Made by a program: the position numbers and the translations under genes. 32,870 bases of DNA, from assembly GCF_015555045.1 (NCBI RefSeq), contig NZ_JADNJQ010000025.1:1-32870 (forward strand). The letters are read 5' to 3'. This document shows positions 7,008-13,799 of this stretch, piece by piece (positions within the stretch are counted from its first letter, which is position 1; every line of letters begins with the position of its first letter). The DNA comes from Collinsella aerofaciens (lineage in GTDB: Bacteria > Actinomycetota > Coriobacteriia > Coriobacteriales > Coriobacteriaceae). The notes under the pieces are model-generated. The model saw only the letters and a program-made list of their open reading frames with translations, did not search any database and was not told the origin of the DNA.

Positions 7008-7040
7008 AGGAAAAACAGAGCCGCCCGTATCGGGCGGCTC
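7008..7040 (-). terminator. Terminator of the sufCBDSU operon
   Basis: GAGCCGCCCG at 7018-7027 pairs with 7031-7040 around a 3-nt loop, and five T residues follow on the minus strand. It is 33 bp beyond the sufU stop. Confidence 0.85.
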
Positions 7041-7072
7041 GGCAATCAAAAACCTTGGATTCGGGGCATAAG

Positions 7073-7507
7073 CTACTGGTTTGTTTGCCCCTCGAGCATG
7101 CCGTCGAGGGTGCGCCAGGCGAGTTCGGCGCACTTGACGCGGGCGGGCATGTGCGAGATGTCCTGGAGCTGGGCGGCTTCGTCCAGGTCTTCCAGGTCCT
7201 CCTCGGAGAGCTTCTCGCCGCGGATCATGGCGAGGAAGAGCTCTGCTAGGCGGCGAGCTTCCTCGACGGTCTCGCCGGTGATGAGGTCGGCCATGATGTC
7301 GGCGCTGGCCTGGCTTATGGCGCAGCCGTGCCCGGTAAACGAGGATTCCTCGATTACATCGTTCTCGACGCGCAGCTGTAAGGTGAGCTCGTCGCCGCAG
7401 CTGGGGTTGATGCCGTCGTGCTCGTGCGTGGGAGCATCCATCTCGTACTTATAGTCGGGGTGCGAGTTGTGCTCCATAAATGTGGTGGAGGTGTACAGAT
7501 TACCCAT
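7073..7507 (-). CDS. sufU: Fe-S assembly sulfur-transfer protein SufU
   Basis: A 144-aa zinc-dependent sulfurtransferase of the SufU type, which takes persulfide sulfur from SufS and passes it to the SufBCD scaffold. The three expected cysteines and the conserved Asp are present: Cys37 and Asp39 in NPSCGDELTL, Cys62 in GHGCAISQASADIM, and Cys126 in RVKCAELAWRTL. The insert around residues 95-120 (GEKLSEEDLEDLDEAAQLQDISHMPAR) is typical of Gram-positive SufU rather than IscU. Start ATG 7507 overlaps the end of sufS by 8 bp, showing translational coupling; the upstream extension of the frame only reads sufS out of frame. It is the last gene of the operon, followed by a terminator. Confidence 0.95.
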   Translation of the reverse strand: MGNLYTSTTFMEHNSHPDYKYEMDAPTHEHDGINPSCGDELTLQLRVENDVIEESSFTGHGCAISQASADIMADLITGETVEEARRLAELFLAMIRGEKLSEEDLEDLDEAAQLQDISHMPARVKCAELAWRTLDGMLEGQTNQ

Positions 7508-8825
7508 TGAACGTGCTCCAAACGTGATGCAGGCCGGCGATGAACTTGTCGATGTCGGCCTTGTCGTTGTAGAAGGCCACGCTGGCGCGGCAGCAAGCAA
7601 GGTTTTCGACACCCAGCCAGGTAAGCAGCGGCTGCGCGCAGTGGTGGCCGGCGCGGATGCAGACGCCGTCCATGTCCATGATGCTCGCGACGTCGTGCGG
7701 ATGGATGCCCTTGACGTTAAAGCTCACAACGCCGTGGTGGTTGTCCCAATAGATGGAGCCGATGATCTGGACAAAGTCGAGCTGCATGAGTTCGCCCATC
7801 AGATAGTGGACGAGTGCCTGCTCGCGGGCCTGGATGTTCTCGTAGCCCACCGTGTTGACCAGGTAATCAAGGGCGGCGCCCGTGGCGAAGATGCCGGCGG
7901 CGTCCTGCGTGCCGGCCTCGAATTTCTCGGGAACGGGCGCCCAGACGGCGTCTTGCTCGGTGACCGAGTCGATCATCTCGCCGCCGGTGAGCATGGGCGG
8001 CATGGCGTTGAGCAGGTCCATTTTGCCCCACAGCACGCCGATGCCCATGGGGCCCATGGCCTTGTGCGCGCTAAAGGCAAAGAAGTCGGCGCCCAGGTCG
8101 GCCACATCGACCGGCATGTGCGGCAGCGACTGCGCGCCGTCGACGACCAGATAGCCGCCGTATTTGTGCACGAGCTTGCCGAGGTTCTTGACCGGGTTCT
8201 CGACGCCTAGCACGTTGGAGACCTGTCCCACGGCCAGGATCTTGGTCTTGGGACCCACCTTGGCAAGAACCTCCTCGGTGGTGAGCTGGCCGGTCTTGGT
8301 GGGGTAGAGGTAGACGAGCTTGGCGCCGGTCTCGCGGCAGACCTGCTGCCACGGAATCAGGTTGGAGTGGTGCTCCATGATGGTGATGACGACCTCGTCA
8401 CCGGGCTCGAGCACCGTGGGTGCAAAGCTCTTGGCAACCAGGTTGAGCGACTCGCTCGTGTTGCGGGTGAAGACGACCTCGTTGGCCTGGGAAGCGCCGA
8501 TGAGGTCGGCGATCTGCTGGCGGACCTTCGCGATGGCGTCGGTGGCCTCGACGGACAGCGAGTACAGTCCGCGTAGGGGGTTGGCGTTCATACGCTGGTA
8601 GAAGTCGCGCTCGGCGTCGAGCACGCAGGCGGGGCGCTGCGCGGTGGCGGCACTATCGAGGAAGGCGATCTCGGGGTGCTGCTGAAACAGCGGGAACTGG
8701 CCCTTGTAGGGATTGGTCTCGATGTCGACGGTAGGCCAGCCGCGCGAGGCCTCGTCGCTGGCGTCGAGCTCCATGGGCTCGGGGGCAGTACAGGTATCGC
8801 ATTTAACGTGCTCGGTGTCGATCAT
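7500..8825 (-). CDS. sufS: Cysteine desulfurase SufS (class II, PLP-dependent)
   Basis: A 441-aa NifS/SufS-family enzyme that converts L-cysteine to L-alanine and leaves a persulfide for Fe-S cluster assembly. Visible landmarks: LDSAATAQRP near the N-terminus, EHHSN with His153, VDGAQSLPHM (the PLP-contacting Asp-Gly-Ala-Gln), Lys255 in FSAHKAMGPMGIG as the Schiff-base lysine, and Cys396 in RAGHHCAQPLL as the persulfide cysteine. The length is slightly above the usual 405-420 because of an N-terminal extension of about 30 residues containing a CDTC pair (Cys9, Cys12). Its ATG overlaps the sufD stop as ATGA, and its 3' end overlaps sufU, so translation is coupled along the operon. Confidence 0.97.
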   Translation of the reverse strand: MIDTEHVKCDTCTAPEPMELDASDEASRGWPTVDIETNPYKGQFPLFQQHPEIAFLDSAATAQRPACVLDAERDFYQRMNANPLRGLYSLSVEATDAIAKVRQQIADLIGASQANEVVFTRNTSESLNLVAKSFAPTVLEPGDEVVITIMEHHSNLIPWQQVCRETGAKLVYLYPTKTGQLTTEEVLAKVGPKTKILAVGQVSNVLGVENPVKNLGKLVHKYGGYLVVDGAQSLPHMPVDVADLGADFFAFSAHKAMGPMGIGVLWGKMDLLNAMPPMLTGGEMIDSVTEQDAVWAPVPEKFEAGTQDAAGIFATGAALDYLVNTVGYENIQAREQALVHYLMGELMQLDFVQIIGSIYWDNHHGVVSFNVKGIHPHDVASIMDMDGVCIRAGHHCAQPLLTWLGVENLACCRASVAFYNDKADIDKFIAGLHHVWSTFNG

Positions 8826-10093
8826 GCGAGCTCCTCCTCAAAGTTATCGATCAGGTTGTTGCCCAGACGGACGACGGCGGCGCGGGTGCGCTCGTCGGTC
8901 GCGGAAAGTGCGGCGTCCTCCAGCTTGGCGCGGATGAACAGGTCCTCGGCGGCGTTTTGGTCAAGACCGCGGCAGGCGAGATAGAACAGCTGCTCGTCGC
9001 GGACGTGGCCGATGGTGGCGCCGTGGTTGCCGGCGACGTCGTCCTCGTCGCAGAGGATGACGGGAACGGTCTTGTTGTCGACGCCCTTGTTGGCCAGCAG
9101 CACCGTTTCGCGCTCGGTGCCGACGGCACCCTTGCAGCCGTGCACGAGGTCGATGGTGCCGCGGTAGACCTTCTTGGACGTGCCGGTCAGTACGCCGTTG
9201 GCGTCGATCTCGCACTCGGTCTTGCGACCGCGGTGGCGCAGCTCGTAGTTAAAGTCGCGCACCTGCTCGCGGGCGCCCAGGTAGTCAGTATCGATGGTGA
9301 CCTTGGCGGTATCGCCCAGCAGGTCGCCGGCAAGGCCGGTGGCGCTGGCGCCGGCACCCAGGACGCTGTGCTGCACGTTGACGCGCGCGCCCTCGTCCAG
9401 GAACAGGCCGGTGTCGTCGAGCGCGATCCAGCTATCGTCGAGCGTCTGCGTGCAGGTCGCGTTGACGGTGGCGTACTCGTGGGCGCACACGCGTAGCACG
9501 GAACCCACGACGCCTTGGCCGGCAACGGGGGAGTCTAGGGCAATAAGCAGATCGAGCGTCGACTGAGGACGGGCGACGACGTCGATGGCGGCGATGGCCG
9601 CGGCGGCATCGACACCGCTCACGCGCACGGTAACCGTGACGTGCTTGTATGCGGGCACATCGATGACGATGCGCTTGGTGGCGTGCTCGGCCAAGTAGGC
9701 GTAGGCAGCCTCGCCCATGCCGGTCTCGAAGGCTTCAGCAGGGGAGAGCTCCTCTTCGAGCTTGATGGCGCCGGCCTGGTAGACGGAGGTGGCGGGCACG
9801 TCGAGCTCGGTCTCGGGCGTGATGCGGGCGCGGTCGGCTGCATCACCGGGGGCGGAGGCGCGGCGCTCGGGGAAGCGCTCGGCCATGGCGTCCATGGCGG
9901 CTTCGAACGCGTCTGCCACGCCAGTAAACTGCTCGTCCAAGCCCTCGACCTCAACGGCCTCGGTGGGAGCGGTGGCAAGCTCGTTAGAGAGTTCGAGCTT
10001 GGTCTGGTTCATCTTGAGCCAACCCCAAGTGGCAGCCGGCATCGCATTGACCTGCTCAAGGGTGGTAGCAGCGGTGTTGGTGGTCTGTTTCAT
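8822..10093 (-). CDS. sufD: Fe-S cluster assembly scaffold subunit SufD
   Basis: A 423-aa SufB/SufD-family protein, a partner of SufB and the SufC ATPase in the SufBC2D scaffold. The C-terminal beta-helix core is clear: YRGTIDLVHGCKGAVGTERE, then LANKGVDNKTVPVILCDEDD with AGNHGATIGHVRDEQLFYLACRGLDQNAAEDLFIRA. The N-terminal 120 residues are variable and acidic/Ala-rich. Start ATG 10093 overlaps the sufB stop by one base (TAATG), and the open frame beyond it is only antisense noise inside sufB. The stop overlaps the sufS start. SufD is assigned over SufB because it is the more divergent, shorter paralogue of the pair. Confidence 0.93.
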   Translation of the reverse strand: MKQTTNTAATTLEQVNAMPAATWGWLKMNQTKLELSNELATAPTEAVEVEGLDEQFTGVADAFEAAMDAMAERFPERRASAPGDAADRARITPETELDVPATSVYQAGAIKLEEELSPAEAFETGMGEAAYAYLAEHATKRIVIDVPAYKHVTVTVRVSGVDAAAAIAAIDVVARPQSTLDLLIALDSPVAGQGVVGSVLRVCAHEYATVNATCTQTLDDSWIALDDTGLFLDEGARVNVQHSVLGAGASATGLAGDLLGDTAKVTIDTDYLGAREQVRDFNYELRHRGRKTECEIDANGVLTGTSKKVYRGTIDLVHGCKGAVGTERETVLLANKGVDNKTVPVILCDEDDVAGNHGATIGHVRDEQLFYLACRGLDQNAAEDLFIRAKLEDAALSATDERTRAAVVRLGNNLIDNFEEELA

Positions 10094-11505
10094 TATCCGA
10101 TCGCTCCTTCCATCTCGAGCTTGATCAGGTTGTTCATCTCGACGGCGTACTCCAGCGGCAGCTCCTTGGAGACCGGGTTGGCAAAGCCGTTGACGATCAT
10201 GGTGCGGGCCTCTTCCTCCGAGATGCCGCGGCTCATCAGGTAGAACACCTTGTCGTCGCCGATGCGGCCGATGGTGGCCTCGTGGCCGATGTCGACGTTT
10301 TTGGCGCGGATGTCCATGGCCGGAATAGTGTCGGAGCGGCTCTGGTCGTCGAGCATCAGCGACTGGCAGCTCACGGTTGCCTTGGAGCCCTCGGCCTTGG
10401 GCGTGGCCACGATGGAGCTGCGGAACGTCTGGATGCCGCCGCTCTTGGAGATGCCCTTGGTCTCGACCGTTGCCGAGGTCTCGGGCGCGTTGAGCACGAC
10501 CTTGCAGCCGGTGTCGAGGTTCTGACCGGCGCCGGCAAAGGTAATGCCGGTAAAGCTCGAGCGGGCGCGGCGGCCGTTGAGCACGCTCATGGGGTAGAGG
10601 TAGCCCACGTGGCTGCCGAAGGAGCCACTGATCCACTCGATGTCGCCGTCCTCGTCCACGCGCGCACGCTTGGTGTTGAGGTTGTACATGTTCTTGGACC
10701 AGTTCTCGATGGTCGAGTAGCGCAGGTGTGCGCGTTTGCCCACAAAGAGCTCGACGGCGCCGGCGTGGAGGTTGGCTACGTTGTACTTGGGCGCGGAGCA
10801 ACCCTCGATAAAGTGCAGGTCGGCGTCGTCCTCGACGATGATGAGCGTGTGCTCAAACTGGCCGGCGCCCTTGGCGTTAAGACGGAAGTAGCTCTGCAGC
10901 GGGAAGTCGAGCTTGGTGCCCTTGGGCACGTAGACAAACGAGCCGCCCGACCATACGGCGCCGTGCAGGGCCGCAAACTTGTGGTCGGTGGGCGGGATGA
11001 GCGTCATAAACTTCTCGTGGATGAGCGGTTCCCACTGCGGGTCGTGCAGGGCCTCCTCGATGCCGGAGTAGACGATGCCCATCTTGGACGCGGTGTCCTG
11101 CATGTTGTGGTAGACCAGCTCGGAGTCGTACTGCGCGCCGACGCCTGCCAGGTAGCTGCGCTCGGCCTCGGGGATGCCCAGGCGCTCAAAGGTGTTCTTG
11201 ATGTCGTCGGGCACCGACTCCCAGTCGTGTTTTTGGTCGGTGTTGGGCTTGACGTAGGTGACGATGTTGTCCATGTCCAAGCCCTCGATGGAGGGGCCCC
11301 ACGTCGGGTCGGGGAAACGATTGAAGATCTCGAGGGACTTTAAGCGCAGGTCGAGCATCCACTGCGGCTCGTCCTTCTTTGCGCTGATCTCGCGCACGAT
11401 GTCGGGCGTGATGCCGGCGTCGAGGCGCTCGAATCCCTCCTCGCCATAGGTGAAGTCGTAGAGGCTGCGGTCGATGTCCGCGACCTCGGTGCGGTTCTTG
11501 GTCAT
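10093..11505 (-). CDS. sufB: Fe-S cluster assembly scaffold subunit SufB
   Basis: A 470-aa core scaffold subunit on which the nascent cluster is built. The family's N-terminal segment (DFTYGEEGFERLDAGIT, LDLRLKSLEIFNRFPDPTWG) and the beta-helix core are complete: AALHGAVWSGGSFVYVPKG, HFIEGCSAPKY, LRYSTIENWSKNMYNLNTKR, RSSFTGITFAGAGQNLDTG. Cys380 (TVSCQSLMLDD) aligns with the cysteine proposed to accept sulfur, and GHEATIGRI holds His408/Glu409, near the SufB-SufD interface ligands. It lies 12 bp after sufC and overlaps sufD by one base. The start has GGGGCG upstream rather than a strong Shine-Dalgarno sequence. Confidence 0.97.
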   Translation of the reverse strand: MTKNRTEVADIDRSLYDFTYGEEGFERLDAGITPDIVREISAKKDEPQWMLDLRLKSLEIFNRFPDPTWGPSIEGLDMDNIVTYVKPNTDQKHDWESVPDDIKNTFERLGIPEAERSYLAGVGAQYDSELVYHNMQDTASKMGIVYSGIEEALHDPQWEPLIHEKFMTLIPPTDHKFAALHGAVWSGGSFVYVPKGTKLDFPLQSYFRLNAKGAGQFEHTLIIVEDDADLHFIEGCSAPKYNVANLHAGAVELFVGKRAHLRYSTIENWSKNMYNLNTKRARVDEDGDIEWISGSFGSHVGYLYPMSVLNGRRARSSFTGITFAGAGQNLDTGCKVVLNAPETSATVETKGISKSGGIQTFRSSIVATPKAEGSKATVSCQSLMLDDQSRSDTIPAMDIRAKNVDIGHEATIGRIGDDKVFYLMSRGISEEEARTMIVNGFANPVSKELPLEYAVEMNNLIKLEMEGAIG

Positions 11506-11517
11506 TGCGTCGCCCCT

Positions 11518-12318
11518 TTACGCCTGCTGCTCGGCAGCGGCGGCTTCGGCCTGGGCGCGCTGCTCGGCGGCCTCGCGCTCGAAGGTCTCAAAACCGTTCT
11601 TGTCGATCCAGGGAATGAGCGAGGCGTCGTCCTCGCGTACGATGTGGCCCTTGACCATAACGTGGACGCGGTCGACATCCAGGTGTTCCAGGATGCGCGT
11701 GTTGTGCGTGATGATGAGCATGGAGCCGTCGCAGCTCTTGCGGTACGCGTCCATGCCGTGGCTGACGGTGGACAGGGCGTCGACGTCCAAGCCGGAGTCG
11801 GTTTCGTCCAGGATGGCGAGTTTGGGCTGCAGCAGCAGAAGCTGGAGCATCTCGACCTTCTTCTTCTCGCCGCCCGAGAAGCCTACGCCCAACTCGCGGT
11901 TGAGGTAGGCGGTATCCATGTTGAGCTCGGCCGCGAGCTCCTTGACGCGACGGCGGAATTCCTTGCCCTTCATCTCCAGGCCGGGACGGCCGGCGATGCT
12001 GGCACGCAAAAAGCTCGACAGCGGCACGCCCGGAATCTCGACCGGGGCCTGGAAGCTCAGGAACAGGCCGGCGCGCGAACGCTTGTCGGTGGTGAGCTCG
12101 GTGATGTCCTGGCGGTCAAAGACGATACGGCCGTCGTTGACCGTGTAGACGGGGTCGCCCATGACCAGGTGGCCCAGGGTGGATTTGCCGGCGCCGTTGG
12201 GTCCCATCAGCACATGGGTCTCGCCGGCGGCGACGTTGAGGTTGACGTTGTGGAGGATGGTCTTCTCGTCCACGGAGGCGGTCAGACCTTCGATGGAAAG
12301 CAGCGGATTTGCGCTCAT
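11518..12318 (-). CDS. sufC: Fe-S cluster assembly ATPase SufC
   Basis: A 266-aa ABC-type ATPase that drives conformational change of the SufBC2D complex. Landmarks: Walker A GPNGAGKST, Q-loop SFQAPVEIPGVPLSSFLRAS, signature FSGGEKKKVEMLQ, Walker B LAILDETDSGLDVD, and the H-loop ITHNTRIL. The start at 12318 (MSANPLLSIEGL) is preferred to the upstream ATG at 12348 because GAGAGGG lies 6 nt before it. A Gln/Ala-rich C-terminal tail (about residues 248-266) goes beyond the normal family end. It is the first gene of the operon, transcribed away from the Rrf2 regulator gene. Confidence 0.97.
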   Translation of the reverse strand: MSANPLLSIEGLTASVDEKTILHNVNLNVAAGETHVLMGPNGAGKSTLGHLVMGDPVYTVNDGRIVFDRQDITELTTDKRSRAGLFLSFQAPVEIPGVPLSSFLRASIAGRPGLEMKGKEFRRRVKELAAELNMDTAYLNRELGVGFSGGEKKKVEMLQLLLLQPKLAILDETDSGLDVDALSTVSHGMDAYRKSCDGSMLIITHNTRILEHLDVDRVHVMVKGHIVREDDASLIPWIDKNGFETFEREAAEQRAQAEAAAAEQQA

Positions 12319-12401
12319 GCTGTCCCTCTCTGTATATGGTGTACTCATAGGTGTACTAAACCCTAGGAATCTTCTCGGAATAAAGTTACTATGGGTTCGG
12401 C

Positions 12402-12427
12402 GTTAGTCAAGGGAAAACCCGACTAAT
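12402..12427 (-). promoter_or_regulatory. Putative suf promoter/Rrf2 operator
   Basis: On the minus strand TTGACT (12410-12405) fits a -35 box, with a TAACTT-like -10 about 16 bp on (near 12383-12388). TTAGTC at 12403-12408 and GACTAA at 12421-12426 form an inverted repeat overlapping this -35, and the TTAGTCAAG core resembles IscR/Rrf2-type operators. Position between sufC and the divergent rrf2 gene fits repression or activation by that regulator. Confidence 0.4.
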
Positions 12428-12431
12428 CCAC

Positions 12432-12459
12432 TCGACTTTTTAGATGAGGGACATAAAAT
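12432..12459 (+). promoter_or_regulatory. Putative promoter of rrf2-HEPN/MNT
   Basis: TCGACT at 12432-12437 and TAAAAT at 12454-12459 with 16-bp spacing give a plausible -35/-10 pair about 80 bp before the rrf2 start. The match to consensus is moderate. Confidence 0.35.
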
Positions 12460-12506
12460 CAGGTTTGTTTGCCCCGCGTGCATAGGATTTGGGACAAACA
12501 AGCCTG
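12460..12506 (+). repeat. 16-bp inverted repeat in the rrf2 leader
   Basis: CAGGTTTGTTTGCCCC at 12460-12475 and GGGACAAACAAGCCTG at 12491-12506 are inverted copies with two mismatches; at least one can wobble pair in RNA. The spacer is 15 nt. The repeat starts right at the predicted -10 and ends 31 bp before the ATG, so it could be an autoregulatory operator or a leader-RNA hairpin. It lacks a U tract. Confidence 0.7.
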
Positions 12507-12537
12507 GTTTTGTCTCAGTAACGATGGGAGGGTAGGT

Positions 12538-12969
12538 ATGCTCATTTCTTCTAAGGGCCGCTATGCCCTCCGGCTGATGATCTATATCGCGGCGCTGGGC
12601 GACGCCGAGGGCAAGATTGCCCTGCGCGAGGTTGCCGACCGCGAGCATATCTCGCAAAAGTATTTGGAGCAGCTGGTTCGTCCGCTTATGAAGGCGGGCC
12701 TGCTTAAGAGCGTGCGCGGCAAGGGCGGCGGCTACATGATGGCCAAGGACCCGGCCGAGGTGCGTGCGGGCGACATCCTGCGTGCCGTCGAGGGCAGCAC
12801 GGCTCCGGTGGCGTGCGATGGCATCGACAACAGCTGCACCCGTAGCGATTTGTGCTCGACCGTCAAGTTCTGGCGCGGTCTGGATGACGTGATCGAAAAG
12901 TACGTCGACGGCGTGACGTTGGCCGACCTGGCCGCCGTCCCCGAGATCAACTTTGACATCAAGCTGTAG
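12538..12969 (+). CDS. Rrf2/IscR-like transcriptional regulator of Fe-S assembly
   Basis: A 143-aa Rrf2-family regulator, probably SufR/IscR-like in role. The N-terminal winged helix is complete (MLISSKGRYALRLMIYIAAL, then ISQKYLEQLVRPLMKAGLLKSVRGKGGGYMMAK with its wing). Three cysteines follow as Cys93-x6-Cys100-x5-Cys106, close to the Cys triad that holds the [2Fe-2S] cluster in IscR, so a cluster-sensing role is likely. GGGAGG lies 6 nt before ATG 12538. It is divergent from sufCBDSU and followed 8 nt later by the MNT gene, so it heads a probable three-gene transcript. The inverted repeats upstream are candidate operators. Family sure; target and cluster type inferred. Confidence 0.92.
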   Translation: MLISSKGRYALRLMIYIAALGDAEGKIALREVADREHISQKYLEQLVRPLMKAGLLKSVRGKGGGYMMAKDPAEVRAGDILRAVEGSTAPVACDGIDNSCTRSDLCSTVKFWRGLDDVIEKYVDGVTLADLAAVPEINFDIKL

Positions 12970-12977
12970 GGGTGCAA

Positions 12978-13265
12978 ATGGCATCTCTCGACAAGGTGTA
13001 CAAGCAAATCGAAGTTTTTGCTCGGGAATGTGACGCCGAGAAGGTCGTGTTGTTTGGTTCTCGTGCTCGAGGCGACAACTTGCCCAAGAGCGATATTGAC
13101 ATCGCCGTAGCAGGTTGCCGGGATTTCGGCCGTTTCTCATATTTGATCGAGGAACATCTTGATACTCTTTTAGATGTAGATGTCGTCAATCTCGACGAGT
13201 CCCTATCGCAGCAATTGCTCGATGAGATTGCCAGGGATGGTGTGATTCTGTATGAAAAAATATGA
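12978..13265 (+). CDS. MNT-type nucleotidyltransferase (MntA-like antitoxin)
   Basis: A 95-aa minimal nucleotidyltransferase. The catalytic signature is intact: FGSRARGDNLPKSDIDIAV, with Gly27-Ser28 and the metal-binding Asp39 and Asp41. A third acidic site is probably Asp67 or Asp69 in LLDVDVVNLDE. Such minimal NTases pair with HEPN proteins; in studied systems MntA neutralises the HEPN RNase by adding AMP units to a tyrosine. ATG 12978 is chosen over GTG 12972 because the AGGGG ribosome site is better spaced. The gene overlaps the next by 14 bp and follows rrf2 by only 8 bp. Confidence 0.88.
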   Translation: MASLDKVYKQIEVFARECDAEKVVLFGSRARGDNLPKSDIDIAVAGCRDFGRFSYLIEEHLDTLLDVDVVNLDESLSQQLLDEIARDGVILYEKI

Positions 13266-13671
13266 GAACTTTGTTAGCGCCTTGGCGAATCTTGAGGATG
13301 CGCCCAATCAGGATCTCAACAATGATTTTGTTCAGAGTGGATTGATTAATAAGTTCAATCTTCAATTTGAACTGAGCTGGAAGCTCCTTAAGCGTCTGCT
13401 CGAGTATGAGGGCGCCACGCTTGCCGCGTCGGGGTCTCCTCGTGCCATCGTGAAGGAGTCGTACCGATTCTACGACTTTATTGATGAGGCGGCCTGGCTA
13501 GACATGCTCAGAGACCGCAATACGAACGTCCATATCTACGACAACAAGCTCGCTCAAGATTTGATTCAGCGCATCTTGAACGTCTATATCCCCGCTTTCT
13601 GTCAGTTGAGGGACGGGCTGATGGAGCGATACGGCGAGCTTCTGATGGCGCCCGACGACCAGTTTGTTTAA
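13252..13671 (+). CDS. HEPN-domain toxin, NTase substrate-binding family (HepT-like)
   Basis: A 139-aa, mainly helical protein of the nucleotidyltransferase substrate-binding (HI0074-like) branch of HEPN. The FNLQFELSWKLLKRLLEYEG helix and KESYRFYDFIDEAAWLDML are typical. The RNase-type motif is complete: Arg89-Asn-Thr-Asn-Val-His94-Ile-Tyr96, i.e. R-x4-H-x-Y, whose tyrosine is the AMP-acceptor in characterised HepT/MntA pairs. It overlaps the MNT gene by 14 bp. Together they form a type VII-like toxin-antitoxin module, used in plasmid/phage stabilisation or defence. Target RNA unknown. Confidence 0.88.
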   Translation: MKKYENFVSALANLEDAPNQDLNNDFVQSGLINKFNLQFELSWKLLKRLLEYEGATLAASGSPRAIVKESYRFYDFIDEAAWLDMLRDRNTNVHIYDNKLAQDLIQRILNVYIPAFCQLRDGLMERYGELLMAPDDQFV

Positions 13672-13713
13672 TTCCTTAAGATTTCGCGGAGGGTTGTTGC
13701 CGTTTACCGAGGG

Positions 13714-13729
13714 GTTGTTGTGCAACAAC
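13714..13729. repeat. Short palindrome upstream of the surface-protein gene
   Basis: GTTGTTG (13714-13720), TG, CAACAAC (13723-13729). It lies 43 bp after the HEPN stop and about 70 bp before the surface-protein start. It may be an operator; there is no T tract, although an AT-rich patch follows at 13740-13757. Confidence 0.45.
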
Positions 13730-13799
13730 GGGCGAGCTGCAATACTTATTTTTAACTTTGCAAACTGAACTTTAACTACACCAATGCAGGGAGGATCTT

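Noticed and set aside
6642-7454. Long frames on both strands between the transposase-like gene and sufU (6642-7133 minus, 6801-7454 plus)
   Set aside because: Both cross the suf terminator hairpin and run antisense or out of frame into sufU; no domain seen.
10094-10801. N-terminal extension of the sufD frame
   Set aside because: It only reads sufB in another frame and is Arg/His-rich nonsense; sufD starts at 10093 with the TAATG overlap.
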